Source of the DNA: Burkholderia diffusa
GTDB taxonomy: Bacteria > Pseudomonadota > Gammaproteobacteria > Burkholderiales > Burkholderiaceae
Assembly (NCBI RefSeq): GCF_902499115.1
Contig: NZ_CABVPN010000010.1
Span: 1-64,000 of the forward strand
DNA: 64,000 nt
Direction of reading: 5' to 3'
Shown here piece after piece: positions 35,584 to 44,048 of the stretch. The notes under the pieces are model-generated. The model was not told where the DNA came from. It saw nothing but the letters and a program-made list of their open reading frames with translations, and did not search any database. The position numbers and the translations under genes were made by a program. Within the stretch, counting starts at the first letter, position 1; the number at the start of each line of letters is the position of its first letter.

Positions 35584-36168
35584 ATGACGCAACGGGACGA
35601 AGCAGCGCGCACGCGATGCGTCGCGTGGCAGATCACGCAGACCTGGCACGCGGCGGAATGGTGCCGGCTCGTCGAGACGCGCGCGGGCATCGACCTGTCG
35701 GGCGCGGTGGCGGGCGCGATCGACGGCACGCCGTTTCGCGTCGACTATACGATCGCGTGCGGCGCCGACTGGCTGACGCGATCGGTGCACGTGACGGTCT
35801 GGCTCGGCGCAGCGCCGGCCCGGCGATTCGCAATCGAGCGCGACGCGGGGCGCTGGACGATCGACGGCGTCGACGCGCCGGCCCTTGCGGGCGCGACCGA
35901 CATCGATCTCGGCTTCAGTCCGTCGACCAATACGCTGCCGATCCGGCGTCTCGGGCTGGCGGTCGGCGCGTCGGCCGTCATCCACACGGCCTGGCTGCGA
36001 TTTCCCGCGTTCGAGATCGTGCGCGGCGAGCAGCGCTATACGCGCACGGCGGAGCACGTTTACCGCTACGAGAGCGGCACGTATGCGGCCGATATCGCGG
36101 TCGACGATGCGGGCCTCGTTACCGATTACGACGAGTGGCGGCGGACCGGCGCGACGTGTCCGCCCTGA
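35584..36168 (+). CDS. Putative glycolipid-binding domain protein (DUF1089)
   Basis: A 194-residue cytoplasmic protein with the DUF1089 pattern: a first strand pair (VAWQITQTWHAAEWCRLVET), TPFRVDYTI, then a core of about 150 residues with aromatic positions and the end YRYESGTYAADIAVDDAGLV near-typical of the family. The family forms a beta-barrel resembling LolA/LppX lipid carriers and is annotated as possible glycolipid-binding from structure; function is not known. GGGAGACGAC precedes the ATG at 35584. It ends 13 bp from the convergent sulfonate-binding protein gene. Confidence 0.75.
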   Translation: MTQRDEAARTRCVAWQITQTWHAAEWCRLVETRAGIDLSGAVAGAIDGTPFRVDYTIACGADWLTRSVHVTVWLGAAPARRFAIERDAGRWTIDGVDAPALAGATDIDLGFSPSTNTLPIRRLGLAVGASAVIHTAWLRFPAFEIVRGEQRYTRTAEHVYRYESGTYAADIAVDDAGLVTDYDEWRRTGATCPP

Positions 36169-36180
36169 CGCGGCGCAGCG

Positions 36181-37173
36181 TCAGCGTGCGTTGGCCACAG
36201 TCACCTTGCCGGGAATCAGCTTCAGTGCGCTGAACGCGTCGGCGATGTTCTGCTGATACGCGAGCGTCGCATCGGTGACGGGCTGCACGCCATAGCCGGT
36301 GCGCTTGAGCGCGACTTCGAGCGTCGGCGCGTCGAGGCCGACGAGCGGCGACAGTTGCGCGGCGACTTCCTGAACGTGGTCGCGTCCCCAGTGATCGACC
36401 GCGTCGACTTCGTCGAGCAGCGTGCGCAGCACCTGCGGCTGCGCGACGGCATACTTGCGCGCGGCGAGGTAGTACTGTGTGTTGCGCACGAGCCCGTCGC
36501 CGTTCGCGACCACGCGTGCGCCGAGCTGCCGTTCGGCGGCCGCCAGGTACGGATCCCAGATCACCCACGCGTCGACGCTGCGCTGCACGAACGCGGCGCG
36601 CGCGTCGGCGGGCGTCAGATAGATCGGCTGGATGTCGGCATACGTGAGGCCCGCATGCTCCAGCGCCTTCACGAGCAGATAGTGGACGTTCGAACCCTTG
36701 TTGAACGCGACCTTCTTGCCGCGCAACTGCGCGACGGTTCGGATCGGCGAATCGGGCAGCACGACGATCGCCTCGCCGTGCGGCGCGGGCGGTTCGTTGC
36801 CGAGATAGACGAAATCGACGCCCGCGGCCTGCGCGAAGATCGGCGGCGTCTCGCCGACCGTGCCGACGTCGATCGCGCCGGCGTTCAGCCCCTCGAGCAA
36901 CTGCGGGCCGGCCGGGAACTCGAGCCATTGGACCGTCACGCCCTGGCTCGCGAGCCGCTTCTCGAGCGTGCCGCGCGCCTTGAGCACGACGAAGTTGCCG
37001 TATTTCTGGAAACCGATGCGCAGCCGCTTGTCGCTGCCCTGCGCCAGTGCAGGCGTGCCCGCGAGCGGGCCGAGCGCGAGCCCGGCCAGTCCGGCGGCCG
37101 CGCCGTGCAGCCACTGGCGGCGTCGCGGATTTGCCGGGGTCGTTTCAAGATCTGCGTACGGTGTGTCGTTCAT
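36181..37173 (-). CDS. Aliphatic sulfonate-type ABC substrate-binding protein (SsuA-like)
   Basis: A 330-residue exported binding protein. The N-terminus has a basic patch RRRQW followed by a hydrophobic stretch ending in ALAQG, a signal peptide of possibly Tat type. The mature part follows the SsuA fold: LRIGFQKYGNFVVLKARG, LEKRL, VQWLEFPAGPQLLEGLN, then IDVGTVGETPPIFAQAAG. It would deliver alkanesulfonates or similar sulfur compounds to an ABC permease, but no ssuB/C/D lies nearby. A second, distinct family member lies at 40672-41661. Confidence 0.9.
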   Translation of the reverse strand: MNDTPYADLETTPANPRRRQWLHGAAAGLAGLALGPLAGTPALAQGSDKRLRIGFQKYGNFVVLKARGTLEKRLASQGVTVQWLEFPAGPQLLEGLNAGAIDVGTVGETPPIFAQAAGVDFVYLGNEPPAPHGEAIVVLPDSPIRTVAQLRGKKVAFNKGSNVHYLLVKALEHAGLTYADIQPIYLTPADARAAFVQRSVDAWVIWDPYLAAAERQLGARVVANGDGLVRNTQYYLAARKYAVAQPQVLRTLLDEVDAVDHWGRDHVQEVAAQLSPLVGLDAPTLEVALKRTGYGVQPVTDATLAYQQNIADAFSALKLIPGKVTVANAR

Positions 37174-37384
37174 CGAGGCGTCCTGCTGACGGGTTCACGG
37201 AAGCGCACTTGCGGCGCGACCGGCACATGACGCAGCCGGATGCGTGAGCTGCGCGCGGCCGGCCGGCCCGCGCCGGATGCACGACGATACGGCCGCGCGA
37301 ATCGGCGGCCAACCAATGAATCCGCATATGCAAATCAGCGGCCGGACGATACGTGAACGACGAGCCGGCAGGGCGTCGCCGCAC

Positions 37385-37792
37385 TCAATCGGTGCCGAGC
37401 GGGCTTTCCTCGATCGAGTCGACGCGATCAGGGTAAAACGCGAGGTGCGCGCGAATCGATTCGACGGCCGGGTTCGGATGCTCGTACGTCCACACCGCGT
37501 TGGTCGCGCGTTCGCCGCCGACGGGAATCGAGTAATACGCGCAATCGCCCTTGTACGGGCAGTACGTCGCATGGTCGGTGCGTTGCAGCAGCGCCATGTC
37601 GGCGTCCTCGCGCGGAACGTACAGCACGACCGGATAGCTGGCTTCGCGCAGCGCCAGCGCGTGGCGCGTATCGGCGACGATCTTGCCGGCCACCTTGACC
37701 ACGACGCGCGATGGATGCGGTTCGATCGTGATCGGGTGATCGGGGCCCGGAGACTTCACCGGACCAGAGGGCGTATCGGGGCTGATCGACAT
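37385..37792 (-). CDS. DUF427 domain protein
   Basis: A 135-residue cytoplasmic protein of the DUF427 family: ITIEPHPSRVVVKVAGKIVA, YVPREDADMALLQRTDH, TYCPYKGDCAYYSIP and the tail WTYEHPNPAVESIRAHLAFY are all typical motifs. The fold is beta-tent-like; some members occur fused to or near enzymes of fatty acid or lignin metabolism, but no biochemical function is established. The ATG has GGAGGCCCC upstream. It lies 211 bp upstream of the SsuA-like gene's start on the same strand, without a sign of shared operon function. Confidence 0.9.
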   Translation of the reverse strand: MSISPDTPSGPVKSPGPDHPITIEPHPSRVVVKVAGKIVADTRHALALREASYPVVLYVPREDADMALLQRTDHATYCPYKGDCAYYSIPVGGERATNAVWTYEHPNPAVESIRAHLAFYPDRVDSIEESPLGTD

Positions 37793-38149
37793 CGTGGGGC
37801 CTCCAGGAAGGGGGCGCGCCGACGGGCACGCCGTGCCGCAACGTGCACGCGGGCGAATCCCCGCGCGCCGGTGCTGGCGTTGACCAGCCGATACGATGCG
37901 CCAATTCCGGAGAACCTGCAGGGGGCCGGAAGGCATTGCGCGAATGGCGTCGCTGCATGACGCACAACGGCGGCGCATGGCAGCCGGAATTCGCCGGCAT
38001 GTCCTCGACGCTCGCGCGGACATCTTCATGCAGCGGCAGCGGGATGCATCCGCCGCGATAAGCAACGCGGAATTAATTGGTAAGCGATCGGCGGGCGGCG
38101 CGCGAAGATCGGCGGTCGTCATTCGCATGACAGTCCTTTGATCGCCACC
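37793..38149. other. Intergenic region upstream of the DppA-like gene
   Basis: About 355 bp between divergent genes. A frame crossing 37896-38141 (RRRMAAGIRRHVLDARADIF) has a protein-like look but no ribosome site. Nothing else recognised. Confidence 0.4.
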
Positions 38150-39811
38150 ATGAAGATTCCATTCGTCTCGTTCGCCGCGCATCGTGCGCGGCCCGCATCC
38201 GTTGCGGTTGGAGCGCTGCGCGGCATGGCCGCGTCGCTGCTGCTCGCCGGCGCGGTCGCGCAAGCGTTCGCGGCGCCGGCCGGCAAGACGCTCGTATTCT
38301 GCAGCGAAGGCAGCCCTGCCGGCTTCGACCCCGGCCAGCACACGACCAGCACTGATTTCGACGCGAGCACGTACACCGTCTACAACGGGCTCGTGCAGTT
38401 CAAGCGCGGCACGCTCGAGCTCGCGCCGTCGCTCGCGACGAGCTGGGACGTGTCGTCCGACCAGCGCGTCTACACGTTTCACCTGCGGCACGGCGTGAAG
38501 TTCCAGACGACCGCGTGGTTCAAGCCGACGCGGCCGTTCCAGGCGGACGACGTCGTGTTCACGTTCCGCCGCATGCTCGACCCCGATGATCCGTTCCGCA
38601 AGGCCTATCCGGTCAGCTTCCCGTACTTCAGCGATCTCGGATTCGACCGCAACATCGAGCGCATCGAGAAAGTCGACGACGATACGGTGCGCTTCGTGCT
38701 GAAGTCGCCCGACGTCGTGTTCGTGCGCAATCTCGCGATGGCGTTCGCGTCGATTCTGTCGGCCGAATACGCGTCGCAGTTGACGGCGCGCCATCGCGAG
38801 GCCGACATCAACCAGTTCCCGGTCGGGACGGGGCCGTTCCAGCTGCGCGCGTACCAGAAGGACGCGACGATCCGTTACGACGCGAACCCCGACTACTGGA
38901 AGCCGGACGACGTGAAGCTCGCGCATCTCGTGTTCGCGATCACGCCCGATCCGGCCGTGCGGTTGCAGAAGCTCACGGCGGGCGAGTGCCAGGTGTCGGT
39001 GTTCCCGCGGCCGGCCGATCTCGAGACGGTGCGGCGTGATCCGAAGCTGACGCTGTTTTCGGGGACGGGCTTCAACGTCGGCTTCGTCGCGTACAACACG
39101 CAGCATCCGCCGCTCGATCGTGTCGACGTGCGGCGCGCGCTCGACATCGCGATCGACAAGACGGCGATCATCAAGACCGTATTCAACGGCGACGCGACGA
39201 TCGCGACGAACCCGATGCCGCCCGCGCAATGGTCGTACAACCCGCGCCTGAAGGACGCGCCGCGCGATCCGGCCGCGGCGAAGGCGCTGCTCGCGCAAGC
39301 AGGATTCCCGAACGGTTTCGACCTGACGTTGTGGGCGATGCCGGTGCAGCGCCCGTACAACCCGAACGCGCAGCTGATGGCGCAACTGATCCAGCAGGAT
39401 TGGGCGAGGATCGGCGTGCGCACGAAGATCGTCAGCTACGAGTGGGGCGAGTACAACCGCCGCGCGAAACGCGACGGGCAGCACGACGCGATCCTGTACG
39501 GCTGGTCGGGCGACAACGGCGACCCCGACAACTGGCTCGGCACGCTGCTCGGCTGCGACGCGGTGCACGGCAGCAACCTCGCGAAGTGGTGCAATGCGGA
39601 TTTCGAGCGGCTCGTCGGTGCGGCACGCACGAACGCGGACGTCGCGAAACGCACGTCGCTTTACGAGCAGGCCCAGGTCGTGTTCAAGAATCAGGTGCCG
39701 TTCACGCCGATCGCGACGTCGATCGTGTCGCTGCCGATCTCGAAGCGCGTGCACGGGGTGACGTTCTCGCCGCTCGGCGGGCACCGGTTCGACGGTGTCT
39801 GGCTGGATTGA
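38150..39811 (+). CDS. Peptide/nickel-type ABC substrate-binding protein (DppA family)
   Basis: A 553-residue periplasmic binding protein of the SBP_bac_5 family. The first 40 residues form a signal peptide ending in AFAAPA. The mature protein begins TLVFCSEGSPAGFDPGQHTT and shows the family core (LVQFKRGTLELAPSLATSW, YTFHLRHGVKFQ, ADDVVFTFRRMLD). It closely follows DppA, which binds dipeptides or haem. No dppBCDF permease genes are near, so it must work with one encoded elsewhere. ATG at 38150 is preferred over the in-frame TTG at 38138. A hairpin terminator follows directly. Confidence 0.9.
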   Translation: MKIPFVSFAAHRARPASVAVGALRGMAASLLLAGAVAQAFAAPAGKTLVFCSEGSPAGFDPGQHTTSTDFDASTYTVYNGLVQFKRGTLELAPSLATSWDVSSDQRVYTFHLRHGVKFQTTAWFKPTRPFQADDVVFTFRRMLDPDDPFRKAYPVSFPYFSDLGFDRNIERIEKVDDDTVRFVLKSPDVVFVRNLAMAFASILSAEYASQLTARHREADINQFPVGTGPFQLRAYQKDATIRYDANPDYWKPDDVKLAHLVFAITPDPAVRLQKLTAGECQVSVFPRPADLETVRRDPKLTLFSGTGFNVGFVAYNTQHPPLDRVDVRRALDIAIDKTAIIKTVFNGDATIATNPMPPAQWSYNPRLKDAPRDPAAAKALLAQAGFPNGFDLTLWAMPVQRPYNPNAQLMAQLIQQDWARIGVRTKIVSYEWGEYNRRAKRDGQHDAILYGWSGDNGDPDNWLGTLLGCDAVHGSNLAKWCNADFERLVGAARTNADVAKRTSLYEQAQVVFKNQVPFTPIATSIVSLPISKRVHGVTFSPLGGHRFDGVWLD

Positions 39812-39819
39812 GGAAGGGA

Positions 39820-39841
39820 AGCCGGCGCGCGTGCGCCGGCT
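39820..39841 (+). terminator. Terminator hairpin of the DppA-like gene
   Basis: AGCCGGCGC and GCGCCGGCT form a 9-bp perfect stem with a 4-nt loop, starting 9 bp after the stop codon. No T-tract follows. Confidence 0.6.
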
Positions 39842-40280
39842 GTCGGCGCGGAGGTCGGTTCAGTGCGACCGCGGCGTGTGCGGCGGCAGCGGGAAGACCG
39901 AGGGGCGTCGAACCGCGGCGTCGCCGATTGGAAATGGCGATCCGCGCGAGCCTCGGGGTGCGGATTCCGCCTGCCGATCCGATCGGCGGCGTGCACGAGA
40001 GGATTGCAGCGCCACGATGAAAAAAGCGGTAAATGACGTGCGCGTATTTCATCGCTGAAGCGCTCCGCCCATAAATGCACTCCGACGCCAAATCATTTAA
40101 ATTCGATTAGTAAATTGCCCGCGCTTTCTACTTCCGCAAAGCTCATTTGCCGTTTCATCGTCGTGGGTGCGTTCCGCGAACTATCTTCTAGGGCGTCCTC
40201 GGCTGCGTCAGCGATGACCACTGAGATGGATAATTCAGTGTTTCCCTAGAATGACGTTTTCGAGACCGCTGGAGGGCGCG
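39842..40280. other. Intergenic region, AT-rich in the middle
   Basis: About 440 bp. Around 40080-40120 the sequence is markedly AT-rich (AAATCATTTAAATTCG, TTAGTAAATTG) compared with the surroundings. This fits promoter DNA or a foreign fragment. No gene is supported. Confidence 0.4.
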
Positions 40281-40655
40281 ATGCAGGTTCAGGACCTGGC
40301 CGGTGCGTCGCTCGATTTCTGGGTGGCGATGGCGGAAGACCTCGGCGCTCCGCGCGTCGACGCCGCGGGGTGCACGGTCATTCACAAACCGGGTGGCATG
40401 CCGGTGCCGTATGCGCCGTCGTCGTCGTGGGCGGACGGCGGCCCGCTGGTCGAGCGCTTGCCGTTCGGCGCGTTCGAGCGCGACGGCGGGCACGGCGCGT
40501 GGCGCGCGGTGCTGCATCGGGCCGTGCCGGCGGCGGGCGAGCGCTGCACGTTCAACCAGTCGGGGCCGACGCTGCTGGTCGCCGCGATGCGCACGCTGGT
40601 CGCGTCGACGTTCGGCGACGACGTGCCGGATCTCGACATGTCGAAGCCGCGTTGA
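40281..40655 (+). CDS. NinX-like (DUF2591) protein
   Basis: A 124-residue cytoplasmic protein starting [20 protein letters not shown], the typical opening of the phage NinX/DUF2591 family (x-V-x-DL-x-G-x-x-LD-x-WVA). The later segments [25 protein letters not shown] also fit. NinX genes come from lambdoid nin regions but are widespread on Burkholderia chromosomes; function unknown. An ideal GGAGGGCGCG precedes the ATG at 40281; the in-frame ATG at 40251 is not supported. No other phage gene is nearby, so it looks domesticated. Confidence 0.7.
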   Translation: MQVQDLAGASLDFWVAMAEDLGAPRVDAAGCTVIHKPGGMPVPYAPSSSWADGGPLVERLPFGAFERDGGHGAWRAVLHRAVPAAGERCTFNQSGPTLLVAAMRTLVASTFGDDVPDLDMSKPR

Positions 40656-40671
40656 GCGCGCGTGAAGCCGG

Positions 40672-41661
40672 TCATGCGGCCGACAGGTTGCGTACCGCGA
40701 TCGACGCGACGTCGACGCGCTTTGGCAGGATCGCGTCCGCGGTTGCGCGGTCGGCGACACGCTGCAGCACGTCGATATCCGCGCCGGTGACGCCGCGCTG
40801 CGCGAGCGCCGCCCGGCGCACGATGTCGGCGGCCGCATCGCGCGGCAGGCGCGTGAGCGACGCATAGACGGCCGCGTAATCGACAGGGTGCGACAAGGCC
40901 CACTGGCCGGCGCGCGTCAGCCGCGCAAGCACGTCCGAGAGCGCCGCGCGCTTCGATCGATCGTCGAGCGTGTCGACCGGCGACGTGAGGAACGCGAGCC
41001 CCGAATTGATCCCGCTGCCGTCGCGCACGATGCGCGCACCGCGCCGCACCACGTGCCCGTAATACGGATCGAAGGTCGCCCAGATGCCGATCTGCTTCGC
41101 CTCGAACGCCGCGAACGCATCGACCGGCAGCACGAAGCGCACGTCGACGTCGCCCGGTGCCAGGCCATGTTCGCGGAGCGCGCCGTACAGCTGGTATTGC
41201 GAGATGCTGCCGCGCGCCGACGACACGACGACGGTGCGCCCCTTCAGGTCGGCGACGGTGCGCACCGGCGAATCGGGCTGCACGACGATGCCGAGCGACG
41301 CCGGTGAGCCGACGCGCGTCGCGACGATCCGCAACGCCGGATCGCCGAGCGCTGCCGTCAGGACGGGCAGGTCGCCGGCCGGCGCGAGATCGATCGCGCC
41401 CGCGCGCTGCGCTTCGAACAACGGTGCCGCGCCCTGGAAATTCGCCCAGCGAAACCGGTACGGCACGCCGTCGAGCACGCGTGAGGCGTCGGCCAGCGCG
41501 CGCAGGCCGCCGGCCTGATCGCCGAGCACCAGGGTGACGTTCGACAGGTCGGGGTCGGCCGCGCGCACGGGCAGTGCGGCGCCGCCGAGCAGCGGTGCGG
41601 CGGCCAGGGCGGCCACGCGCAGCAGGGCGCGGCGGCGGGCCGGGGCGGGGGAAGAAGTCAT
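40672..41661 (-). CDS. ABC substrate-binding protein of the SsuA/TauA class
   Basis: A 329-residue exported protein with an N-terminal RRR motif and hydrophobic signal ending ALPVRAADP. The body follows the aliphatic-sulfonate/taurine/nitrate binding type: LGDQAGGLRALADASRVL, RFRWANFQGAAPLFEAQRAG, IDLAPAGDLPVL, then VVVSSARGS. It has the same plan as the protein at 36181 but is clearly different in sequence. No cognate ATPase or permease is present. GAGGAC is upstream of the ATG. The substrate is uncertain between sulfonates and similar organosulfur compounds. Confidence 0.88.
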   Translation of the reverse strand: MTSSPAPARRRALLRVAALAAAPLLGGAALPVRAADPDLSNVTLVLGDQAGGLRALADASRVLDGVPYRFRWANFQGAAPLFEAQRAGAIDLAPAGDLPVLTAALGDPALRIVATRVGSPASLGIVVQPDSPVRTVADLKGRTVVVSSARGSISQYQLYGALREHGLAPGDVDVRFVLPVDAFAAFEAKQIGIWATFDPYYGHVVRRGARIVRDGSGINSGLAFLTSPVDTLDDRSKRAALSDVLARLTRAGQWALSHPVDYAAVYASLTRLPRDAAADIVRRAALAQRGVTGADIDVLQRVADRATADAILPKRVDVASIAVRNLSAA

Positions 41662-41830
41662 CGACGGCGGGTCCTCGGTGATCCGCGCGCACGCCGCGCG
41701 GCTGCCGGGCAGGTTACGGAATCGGTTTCGCGCCGGCAAACATCGAATCGCGAAATGCTTATTCGTTTATTCGCGTGAGTGCGGTGCATGGCGGCGGGGA
41801 GAGGCCAAGGCCGCGGCCGCGGCTGCTACG

Positions 41831-42031
41831 GTGCCGTTCATGTCGAGCCTGCTGGCCTGCGATCTCGCGCAGGCGCTTGCGCACGTGCCGCCGTCGGCCG
41901 CGCGCACGCTCGCGAATGCGGCGCCCGTGGCCTTTGCGCGCGGATTCGCCGCCGCGCTGACGGCGAGCGGCGTGCTCGCTGCCGCCGCCATTGCATGCAA
42001 ATTGCTTGCGCAACCGATGCGCGATGCGTGA
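41831..42031 (+). pseudogene. Possible C-terminal remnant of an MFS efflux transporter
   Basis: A short frame whose end reads VAFARGFAAALTASGVLAAAAIACKLL, like the last helix of DHA2-type multidrug transporters (x-A-F-x-x-G-F-x-x-A-x-x-x-A). A preceding stretch (SSLLACDLAQALAHVPPSAA) could be the periplasmic loop. There is no start region. The resemblance is only moderate, so it may also be chance. Confidence 0.3.
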
Positions 42032-42094
42032 CGCATGCCGCGATGCGCGCACCACCCGTTGCACGCGACGGCGCCGAGCCATCGAGCGTGCGAT

Positions 42095-43273
42095 TCAGCG
42101 CGGCTTCGTCGCGAGGCGATGGATGCGCGCCGCGCGCGCGACGCGCGATCGCTGCGATGTACCGCAATGCGTCGCCTGCCGGCGGCGTGTGCGCCGCGTC
42201 GGTTCGGGCGGGGCATCGGCGATCGGCGCGTTCGTTCGCGTGTCCGCATCCGCGTCCACGTTCGCGGCGACCGCCGCAACGGACGGCTGTGCGGCCTCCG
42301 CGTCGAGCCAGCCGCGCGTCGCTTCGGCGATCAGTGCGCGCAGCCAGCGCACGCCGTCGACGCTTGATCCCGCTTCGTTCCACGTCATCCGGTACACGAT
42401 GTCGGGCGGCTCGGCCGGCAGCGCAACCGCGCCGAGCGGCAGCAGCTTCGCGTAGTGGCGCGCGAGCCGGTACGTGGTGGTCAGGATCAGGTCGGAGCGC
42501 ACCAGCGCATGCGCGGCGAGTTCGAAGTGCGGCAGCGTGACGACGATCCGCCGCTGCAGGCCGACGCGTTCGAGCTGCCGGTCGATCGCGCCGGATGCTT
42601 CGAGCCACGACGGCGTCGGGCACAGCTGCGGCGCCTGCGCGAATTCGGCGGCCGTCATCGCGCCGCGCCGCGCGAGCGGATGCGTCGCGCGCATCAGGCA
42701 CACGACGCGATCGTCGAACAGGTCGTCCTGCCGGAACCGCGACGAGCGGGCGGGGCGGTTGTCGATCACGACGTCGAGCTCGCCATCGGCGAGTGCCCGT
42801 TCGTCGTCGAAGCCGTCGCCGAGCGGATGGAACACGAGCTGCGCGTTCGGTGCGCGTTCGCGGAACAGCGCGACGAGCTTCGGCACGAACAGCACGTTCA
42901 GGTAGTCGGGGCAGCCGATCCGGTAGGTGCGCACCGACGTGCGCGCGTCGAAGGTCGGCTGCTGGATGCGGATGAAGTCGATCACGCGCAGCGCGTTGCG
43001 CAGCGGCTCGATCAGCCGCGCGCCGAACTCGGTCGGCACCATCCCGTAGCGGCTGCGCACCAGCAGCGGATCGCCGAGCAGCGTGCGCAGGCGCTTGAGC
43101 GCGGCGCTCGTCGCCGGCTGCGACATGTTCAGCCGCACGGCTGCGCGCGACACGGTGCGCTCGGTGAGCAGCACGAGCAGGATGCGCATCAGCCGCGCGT
43201 CCAGCACGTCGAGCGCGCCCGTTGCGTCGGACGCGTCGAGGGCAAGGCCGTTCGGCTCCGGTGCGTCCCGCAT
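42095..43273 (-). CDS. LysR-family regulator with long basic C-terminal tail
   Basis: A 392-residue regulator. The winged helix-turn-helix is at about 27-85 (LLTERTVSRAAVRLNMSQPA ... ALKRLR) and the effector domain at about 105-310. LysR proteins usually end near residue 300-330; this one carries about 80 further residues, first acidic/alanine-rich (ANVDADADTRTNAPIADAPP), then arginine-rich (TRRTRRRQ ... RVARAARIHRLATKPR). The tail probably results from loss of the original stop. It lies 24 bp after the racemase-family gene on the same strand and may be cotranscribed with it and the NCS1 permease, which it probably regulates. The ATG lacks a strong ribosome site. Confidence 0.88.
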   Translation of the reverse strand: MRDAPEPNGLALDASDATGALDVLDARLMRILLVLLTERTVSRAAVRLNMSQPATSAALKRLRTLLGDPLLVRSRYGMVPTEFGARLIEPLRNALRVIDFIRIQQPTFDARTSVRTYRIGCPDYLNVLFVPKLVALFRERAPNAQLVFHPLGDGFDDERALADGELDVVIDNRPARSSRFRQDDLFDDRVVCLMRATHPLARRGAMTAAEFAQAPQLCPTPSWLEASGAIDRQLERVGLQRRIVVTLPHFELAAHALVRSDLILTTTYRLARHYAKLLPLGAVALPAEPPDIVYRMTWNEAGSSVDGVRWLRALIAEATRGWLDAEAAQPSVAAVAANVDADADTRTNAPIADAPPEPTRRTRRRQATHCGTSQRSRVARAARIHRLATKPR

Positions 43274-43297
43274 GTCGCTACGCGTTTGCGCGGCCCG

Positions 43298-44026
43298 TCA
43301 TCTGGCGAAGGTGCCCGGCCAGCCGACGATCCGCTTCGGACGCGGCGGCGCATACGTGCGCACCTTCGACGTCTTCAGCTTCAGTCGCACCAGCGACTCG
43401 GCGAGGGCGACCGCGGCCGACACGCCGTCGACGACGGGCACGCCCGTGCATTCCTCGATCTGCCGGTCGAGGCCGGCCATCCCGCCGCAGCCGAGGCAGA
43501 TCACTTCCGCGTGATCGTCCTTCACCGCGCGCGCGGCCTGGTCGACGATCGACTCGATCGCGCGGGCCGGGTTCTCCTCGAGTTCGAGCACCGCGAGACC
43601 GCTCGCGCGCACCGACGCGCAACGCGCATCGAGTCCGGCGAGCTTCAGGCGATCCTCGATCAGCGGCACCGTGCGGTCGAGCGTCGTGACGACCGAATAG
43701 CGGTGGCCGAGCAGCATCGCGACGCTCGCGGCCGCTTCGGTGATGTCGACGACGGGCACCGTCAGCAGTTCCTGCAGCCCTTCGCGGCCGTGTTCGCCGT
43801 AGCCGGCCTGGATCACCGCGTCGTATGGCTCGTCGTAGCTCAACACGCGGTCCATCACGGCGATCGCCGCGAGGTAGCTCTCGAAGTTGCCCTCGACCGA
43901 CTCCGCGCCGAAGCGCGGCGTCAGCCCGACGATCTCCGTGCCGGGCGATGCGGCGGCGCGCGCCTGCGCGGCGATGGCGTCGGTGATCGATTCGGTCGTG
44001 TTGACGTTGACTACCAGGATTCTCAT
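43298..44026 (-). CDS. Asp/Glu/hydantoin racemase-family enzyme lacking the first catalytic cysteine
   Basis: A 242-residue cytosolic enzyme starting RILVVNVNTTESIT, the signature of hydantoin/allantoin racemases. The second catalytic cysteine is present at C180 (LGCGGM), but the first, expected in the segment around residue 75 (normally ACFGDPG-like), is glycine: IQAGYGEHG. Two cysteines are needed for racemisation by this family; single-cysteine members include arylmalonate decarboxylase (Gly74/Cys188). It may therefore be a lyase or isomerase and not a true racemase. It lies 22 bp downstream of the NCS1 permease gene, suggesting action on the imported hydantoin- or allantoin-like compound. 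Confidence 0.85.
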   Translation of the reverse strand: MRILVVNVNTTESITDAIAAQARAAASPGTEIVGLTPRFGAESVEGNFESYLAAIAVMDRVLSYDEPYDAVIQAGYGEHGREGLQELLTVPVVDITEAAASVAMLLGHRYSVVTTLDRTVPLIEDRLKLAGLDARCASVRASGLAVLELEENPARAIESIVDQAARAVKDDHAEVICLGCGGMAGLDRQIEECTGVPVVDGVSAAVALAESLVRLKLKTSKVRTYAPPRPKRIVGWPGTFAR

Positions 44027-44048
44027 CGGTGCACTCCGTATGCTGCGT

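Noticed and set aside
37385..39784. A nearly 800-codon leftward frame across the DppA-like gene
   Set aside because: Only its last 135 codons (DUF427, to 37792) resemble a protein and have a ribosome site; the rest is antisense to the binding-protein gene.
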